Below are positions 59,319 to 64,000 of a stretch of DNA of 64,000 nucleotides, piece after piece. Origin of the DNA: Argopecten irradians (taxonomy: Eukaryota; Mollusca; Bivalvia; Pectinida; Pectinidae); the NCBI RefSeq assembly GCF_041381155.1, contig NC_091149.1:9998609-10062608 (forward strand), given 5' to 3'. Every line of letters starts with the position of its first letter. Within the stretch, counting starts at the first letter, position 1. The notes under the pieces are model-generated. The model saw only the letters and a program-made list of their open reading frames with translations. It had not been told where the DNA came from and made no database searches. A program made the translations under genes and the position numbers.

Positions 59319-61420
59319 AATTTCGGCTGGTTCGATTAAATATTGGTGTGAAATCGATGTCTCTTCTTAGGTTTGTATCTCGAGGTATGTTCTATGAAAT
59401 CGAAAAAAATCATGTTTATTAATTTTTTTAGATCCATCAAACTTTTGGTTTATGTAGTATTTCGAGTGTCGCTGAGTGTCGTTCATTAATCAGAATAAAT
59501 CTTGTCTATATAGAAAGAGTGCTGACTGGGATTGCCTATACAACCTAAGGCACAGTATGACTGTTTGATGCTGAATTTATCAACGCCGTACTGGATTCAG
59601 CTATCATTCATATCTCATATATACGTATATCACAAAATCCACTCGGAATGCATTTACCAATGATATTTATACAGTTAGTTGCTAAAACACATTCATCAAC
59701 GCTATAATTGATGAAAGTGACAGAACTGTATCACATAAACATACCACAAGCTTATAAGATTTATACAAGTCAAGGCGGCCAGTGGACATGCACATATTTC
59801 CATATACAGGTGTTCGCAACATCACCATTTATTATACGCATCAAGTTTAACATTTATCAATAGTATACTTGAAAAAATGTATCACTTGTTCAAACGAAAA
59901 TACATAAACATATTTCATTATGCAGGAAAGATAATAGTGTTTACTCAAGCGACATTATTATTCGTCACTGTCATTATTTGCCTAGAAATCTCAAGTATTT
60001 GTTTGTTAACATTTTATCGCGTTGGATTTATTTTCTAAGTAAGGTATGGTTGTGAAATTGTTCACCCAGATAACGATTAACAGGGACAATTAATGAAATG
60101 CAATGGAAATCATTAAATCGATTAAAATGAAATTAAATAAACAAACTTCCAGTATACTGATTGGAAACCAAAATCGTGACGCTTCACTATCCAGATAGTA
60201 TTTACGTTTTTGACAAATATTTTAATTTCATTTGTAACGAATATTTTCATTGAAGAGAAAATGTATGTTACGATCTCATCACATCAGAAAGGGAGTCACC
60301 GTATTTTATTCTATAGCTCAATATACATTCAAGTTAATCCTTAGGTAGCAGTGTACAGTAGATTTGAAAAATTCAGCAAAATAATGTGTAGGCTTTAATT
60401 ATGTACACACAGCTTTTAACATTAAATGACACCTATATAAAAGTATATATATTTTTAATCTACACAACGTTTGCAATTGTCATGCAGAGTTCATTTTTGG
60501 ATAGGTCTGCTTTTTGTTTTTATGTGAACCTGTAAAACCATGGTAACCAATTTTTTTTGAAAAATTGCAAAAAAATTGGATTTTCAACCCAAAATTACAC
60601 CCCTTCTAGGAGATTTTTTTTCTTGAACACAATTTAAAACTGGGCATCACTGTCGTGAATAGAGGAACTGAACCTATTTCGACATTGGTATAATTTGAAA
60701 CCTTTGAACAATCTTACCTCGTACCGCGGCTATCAATTTTTGCTGCTACAGTATTGAGTTTTTCCGTCTTAGACGCACATTCGGATACCTTCTTAACAAT
60801 TAATCTCGAACCGATTTTGTTGAATTTCTTTATGCAAATGAAGCCTGCATATAAGTCTCAAGATTGAATTCACCAATTTTAGGACATTTTTTTTTTTTAA
60901 TTTATGCATAAAATAAAACGGGCTTTCTGCTTAATAAAAATCTCACCCATGGCCATTCGGTCTAACTGTACACTGCTACCTTATATATACCATATAGCCG
61001 GTCATTTTCGATGGGAACTTATAAACAGGAATCAAATTTTCTCGATTTGGCTCGAATTGTGTTGTATGTATAATTCAACAGATTCTTTATTTTTCACCGA
61101 TCAATTGTTCGCTACCAAGGTATGGCACGGGAAATCGCGAAAATAACTAGGCTGTATGACACAATATTTTAATTTTCACTACAGTCCCACTATGTAACGT
61201 TACCAAGCGCAGTTGGCAGTCATATAGAAGTTGAGCTTCAATCGCTTATTATGACGCCATTACATTGTGACGTCACAATTTTCGTGCCAGCAATCACGGA
61301 AAACGGCTGTTTAAATGGCTGTTCCATCCTTGACAATAACGATTGATTAATTCATTATAGATGCATAATCGCTTGGTATATCAACAAAAAAATTAACAAA
61401 ATGTAAATATAAGAATTTAA
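59319..61420. other. Intergenic, no gene or repeat family recognised
   Basis: AT-rich sequence between the last family A MITE and the foldback at 61425. The longest open frame (60904-61146) has no domain and starts in an AT run. No tRNA, rRNA or tandem array was found. Confidence 0.5.
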
Positions 61421-61424
61421 CGTC

Positions 61425-61565
61425 TTTCAGTTGACATTTGTAGCCAGAATGAATGCCAACTAGACAGAGGCAATCCCACACGAAGCTAGCGCGCTTCATG
61501 GAATTTGCCTCTGTTCAGTTGGCATTCATATTGGTTATAAATGGCAACTGAAAGACGTTCAATCC
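61425..61565. mobile_element. Foldback element with about 55-bp arms
   Basis: ACGTCTTTCAGTTGACATTT ... GAATGCCAACTAGACAGAGG pairs with CCTCTGTTCAGTTGGCATTC ... AACTGAAAGACGTTC around a GC-rich loop with CTAGCGCGC. Only copy in this window. Confidence 0.7.
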
Positions 61566-61728
61566 TTAAATGAACAACGTTATACGTTCATGATAAAACT
61601 ATTGTTTCTACAAAATGTATTTAACATAATATATACATATGGTTGTTTTCCTTAATGATAAAAGTCACTAGAAAAGCACTTGGTAAAGATATATACGAGT
61701 ACATATTATTTAAATTAACACATTTTCG

Positions 61729-63789
61729 CTACACTTCCGGTAAATTGTCAAGGCCAAAGTTCACGCTTCTATCCTCGCGCACTTTTTGAAGTTCTGAATG
61801 ATCTAAAACAAATGTCGGGTTAACCGGAAGTGAGAGAATGGAAATTTTCCTTTGGCAAACATGGTGTCCATAAACAGTGCTGGCTTGTGATGAACCTGTC
61901 GAGATTTTCCGGCCAGCTAAAGAATGGCGACCATGACCGCCATCTGGATTGGTTTGAATTGATGTAGTTCCGGTTCGCAAAGAGAATGCCGGTACTGACA
62001 ATGATCGAGAGAATTTTATCTTTGTTGCTATGACGCCATGTGCAGTTTCTTCTGTTCCATCCTAATGAAGAAATAAAAAATATATTTAAGACACAAATAT
62101 TGAAGGCGTTTTATTAACAGTACTCTCCGTTGATGTTATAAGGTAGGATTGATTTGGTATTTTGACGTTACAATGCCCAAATATCGATTTTCTCATATGA
62201 CATCACTCTTTGTTAAGTGACATCACTCTTTGTTAAGTAAGTATTCATATCTGATAATACTATTATTATTTTTAACTAATATAAAGGCTTTTGACTAAGC
62301 TAGTATAGTGTTATACCTGTATACCGCCATGAAAGAACAATTGCAATGAACTACGCAATCGGTCAGTATTTAAATCTGCCAGGAGAGCATTTCACCATAT
62401 TGACCCGTACAAAGGTCCATAATTGTTAAATAATATATCAATCCTATCATTATTTAGCGTACACTTAACATCCTCTGTATACTAAGGTCAAGTTCAGTTT
62501 TAGACAAAGACGTCACTTTTAATGTTGCATTCCTATGTTACGTTCTAACAATATTGTGATGTCATAGAATTATGAAAGAACTAAATTAATGATACTTCTT
62601 TTTTTTTTTATAAATTTTATGTTTGGAATTAGAAGGATACAATTACGGAATCCTTTACTAATAACAATATGTGAAATGATTTAAAGATGCTCCACCGCCG
62701 ACAGAGCATAAATGATATTCATCATTTGAACAATAATTGGTGTTTAATCGTATATATTTATGTATAATTAACACAAAAAATAATATAAAATAATTTACTT
62801 CGCCTTTGGTGCATGCGCAATTAGTACTTCATTCCATATAGGATATAGTTGCACGGATTTTTTTTGGGGATGCAATTTATTATTTTTTATATTTTTAACT
62901 TTAAGTAAAATTAGAAGCTCAAACTTTTCAATGGTGGTAATGGTCTAAAGTAAGTAACTTTTGTAACTGAAGAAAAATACTAAATCGGAGCATCTTTAAG
63001 AAATGTATTGCTATGTAAGATAAATACATATGTGGTCCGTTCGAATGACAAATATATTTTTAAAATATAAAGGCAAACCTTTGTAGACTTGCACATTTCC
63101 GGCAGTAAGCTGTCCAGCCACTGTAGCTCATAGGGATCGAACACGTATTCTAAAGCCTTCCTGATGAAGCAGATCGCCACCACCTGATAACAAATACACC
63201 TGATTAATTGTTTATAAAAAATCAATATGAGCAGGTTGGAAAACAACATGTCACAAGATATATACTTCGACTGCTGTAATAATATAATAATTTATCCTTA
63301 AGAGCCATCACAGAAGGTATCACACTTCCATTTAAAAAAAAAATAATGAAATTTTCTGTCTGAAATTAAACGGCTGTTTATAAATGGATGCTATATTCAC
63401 TAAATATTGTTATAATTAACACTGCTTTGGAAGTAATGTTCAATGAAATAAATATTATAATAAATAAATAATTTCAATTTTATTCCAATTTAAATATTTT
63501 CATAACTATGAATTAGTGGTGTGGTTTGTATGTATTATTAAGGACAGTGATGTGTTTGTGCAGAATTTATAGTGCTATCTCACTGAAAGTGATATAGAAT
63601 GAATTGACATACCATGATAGGGAATGATATGGCAACGGCCTTGACGCTTTTGACAATCCAGAGAACTGCCAGACAGACGACCTGGATGAAGGTGAAGAGA
63701 TGCACCCTGGGAAGGGGCACGTATCGGAGGTACTTATAGTCGGGTTGGTATTTCTGTGGCATAAAGACAATTAGGATCCTCTCCACTAG
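61729..63789 (-). CDS. SLC4-family Na+-coupled bicarbonate transporter (NBC-type), 3' end
   Basis: Plasma-membrane bicarbonate carrier. Coding order: 63613-63789, 63079-63183, 61729-62061 (stop at 61729); all phase 0 with GT-AG borders. The first exon encodes [36 protein letters not shown] and [10 protein letters not shown]; the second [20 protein letters not shown] and LLPE. These are the last membrane segments of SLC4 proteins. YLR-VPL-VHLFT and LDxLLPE match the Na+-coupled (NBC/NDCBE) branch rather than anion exchangers. The last exon is a 110-residue Ser/Thr-rich tail, poorly conserved. Upstream exons lie beyond the window. The exact paralogue cannot be named. Such transporters feed bicarbonate to shell mineralisation in molluscs (general knowledge, not shown here). 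Confidence 0.88.
62681..62999. mobile_element. MITE family C, copy 4, in SLC4 intron
   Basis: TTAAAGATGCTCCACCGCCG ... GGAGCATCTTTAA; internal ATAATTGGTGTTTAATCG as in 18650-18994. Ends 80 bp from the exon at 63079. Confidence 0.8.
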
Positions 63790-64000
63790 CTGAAAGACAA
63801 ATGAAAAATAACTCTGTATCAATCTGGATAACAAACGTGTAAATTGCCACCAAAAGTCAACACATGTTTCAAATTATTTGTTTATTTCATTCATGCCTCT
63901 CACGTAATGCGTTTTGCCAGAAATACAAAAAACAGTATGTCTTAGGCAATAAAATGAGGCATGTTTTCCACTATTGGGGACGGATTTATTAAAAATGTCC

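Noticed and set aside
60904..61146. Plus-strand 80-residue frame
   Set aside because: AT-rich chance frame with no similarity I recognise.
61729..63789. Anion exchanger (AE-type) identity for the SLC4 fragment
   Set aside because: The YLR-VPL-VHLFT and LDSLLPE residues match Na+-coupled members; AE proteins differ at these positions. The exact paralogue stays open.

Overview
This is a 64 kb stretch of animal nuclear genome: large AT-rich introns, GT-AG splice sites, tRNA-derived SINEs, a CR1/L2-type LINE, many palindromic MITEs and many minisatellites. The encoded proteins and the style of the repeats (for example the GAGCTTATGTCATGGCGCGG element with CCGTCGTC runs near position 350) suggest a mollusc, most likely a bivalve. 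The species cannot be fixed from the sequence.

Layout. (1) 1749-10482, plus strand: the 3' part of ARMC8, a subunit of the CTLH/GID ubiquitin-ligase complex, in 12 exons. (2) 16293-30766, minus strand: the 3' part of an ADAM17/TACE-like sheddase in 16 exons, from the middle of the catalytic domain to the stop. One of these exons is only 6 nt long and encodes the catalytic Glu. (3) 33016-35379, minus strand: the first four coding exons of ARMC8. (4) 38598-44555, plus strand: a complete coding region of DBR1, the lariat debranching enzyme, in 8 coding exons. (5) 47336-48176, plus strand: a small THAP-domain gene model. (6) 48670-53278: a degenerate LINE followed by a SINE. (7) 53904-54620, minus strand: a TRIM-like coiled-coil exon. 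(8) 61729-63789, minus strand: the last three coding exons of an SLC4-family, NBC-type bicarbonate transporter.

The main structural result is that ARMC8 is in two pieces on opposite strands, with a headless ADAM17 between them. The 5' piece still lies head to head with DBR1, as ARMC8 and DBR1 do in human. One inversion with breakpoints in an ARMC8 intron and an ADAM17 intron explains the whole layout. It could be a real rearrangement or a mis-oriented assembly segment. The right breakpoint should lie between about 30767 and 31380.

A second theme is that minisatellites sit directly on exon edges in all three large genes. Arrays in ARMC8 (83 bp x 11; 55 bp x about 3; a composite array at exon 4), ADAM17 (78-79 bp x 15) and DBR1 (31 bp x 6; 115 bp x 2) each copy the end of a coding exon together with its splice donor or acceptor, producing rows of decoy splice sites beside an intact exon.

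The reading frame and splice phases were checked by hand for every ARMC8, ADAM17, DBR1 and SLC4 exon listed. The listed ADAM17 exons sum to 2229 nt and the DBR1 exons to 1812 nt, both multiples of three. Transcription starts, UTR limits and exons outside the window cannot be seen.
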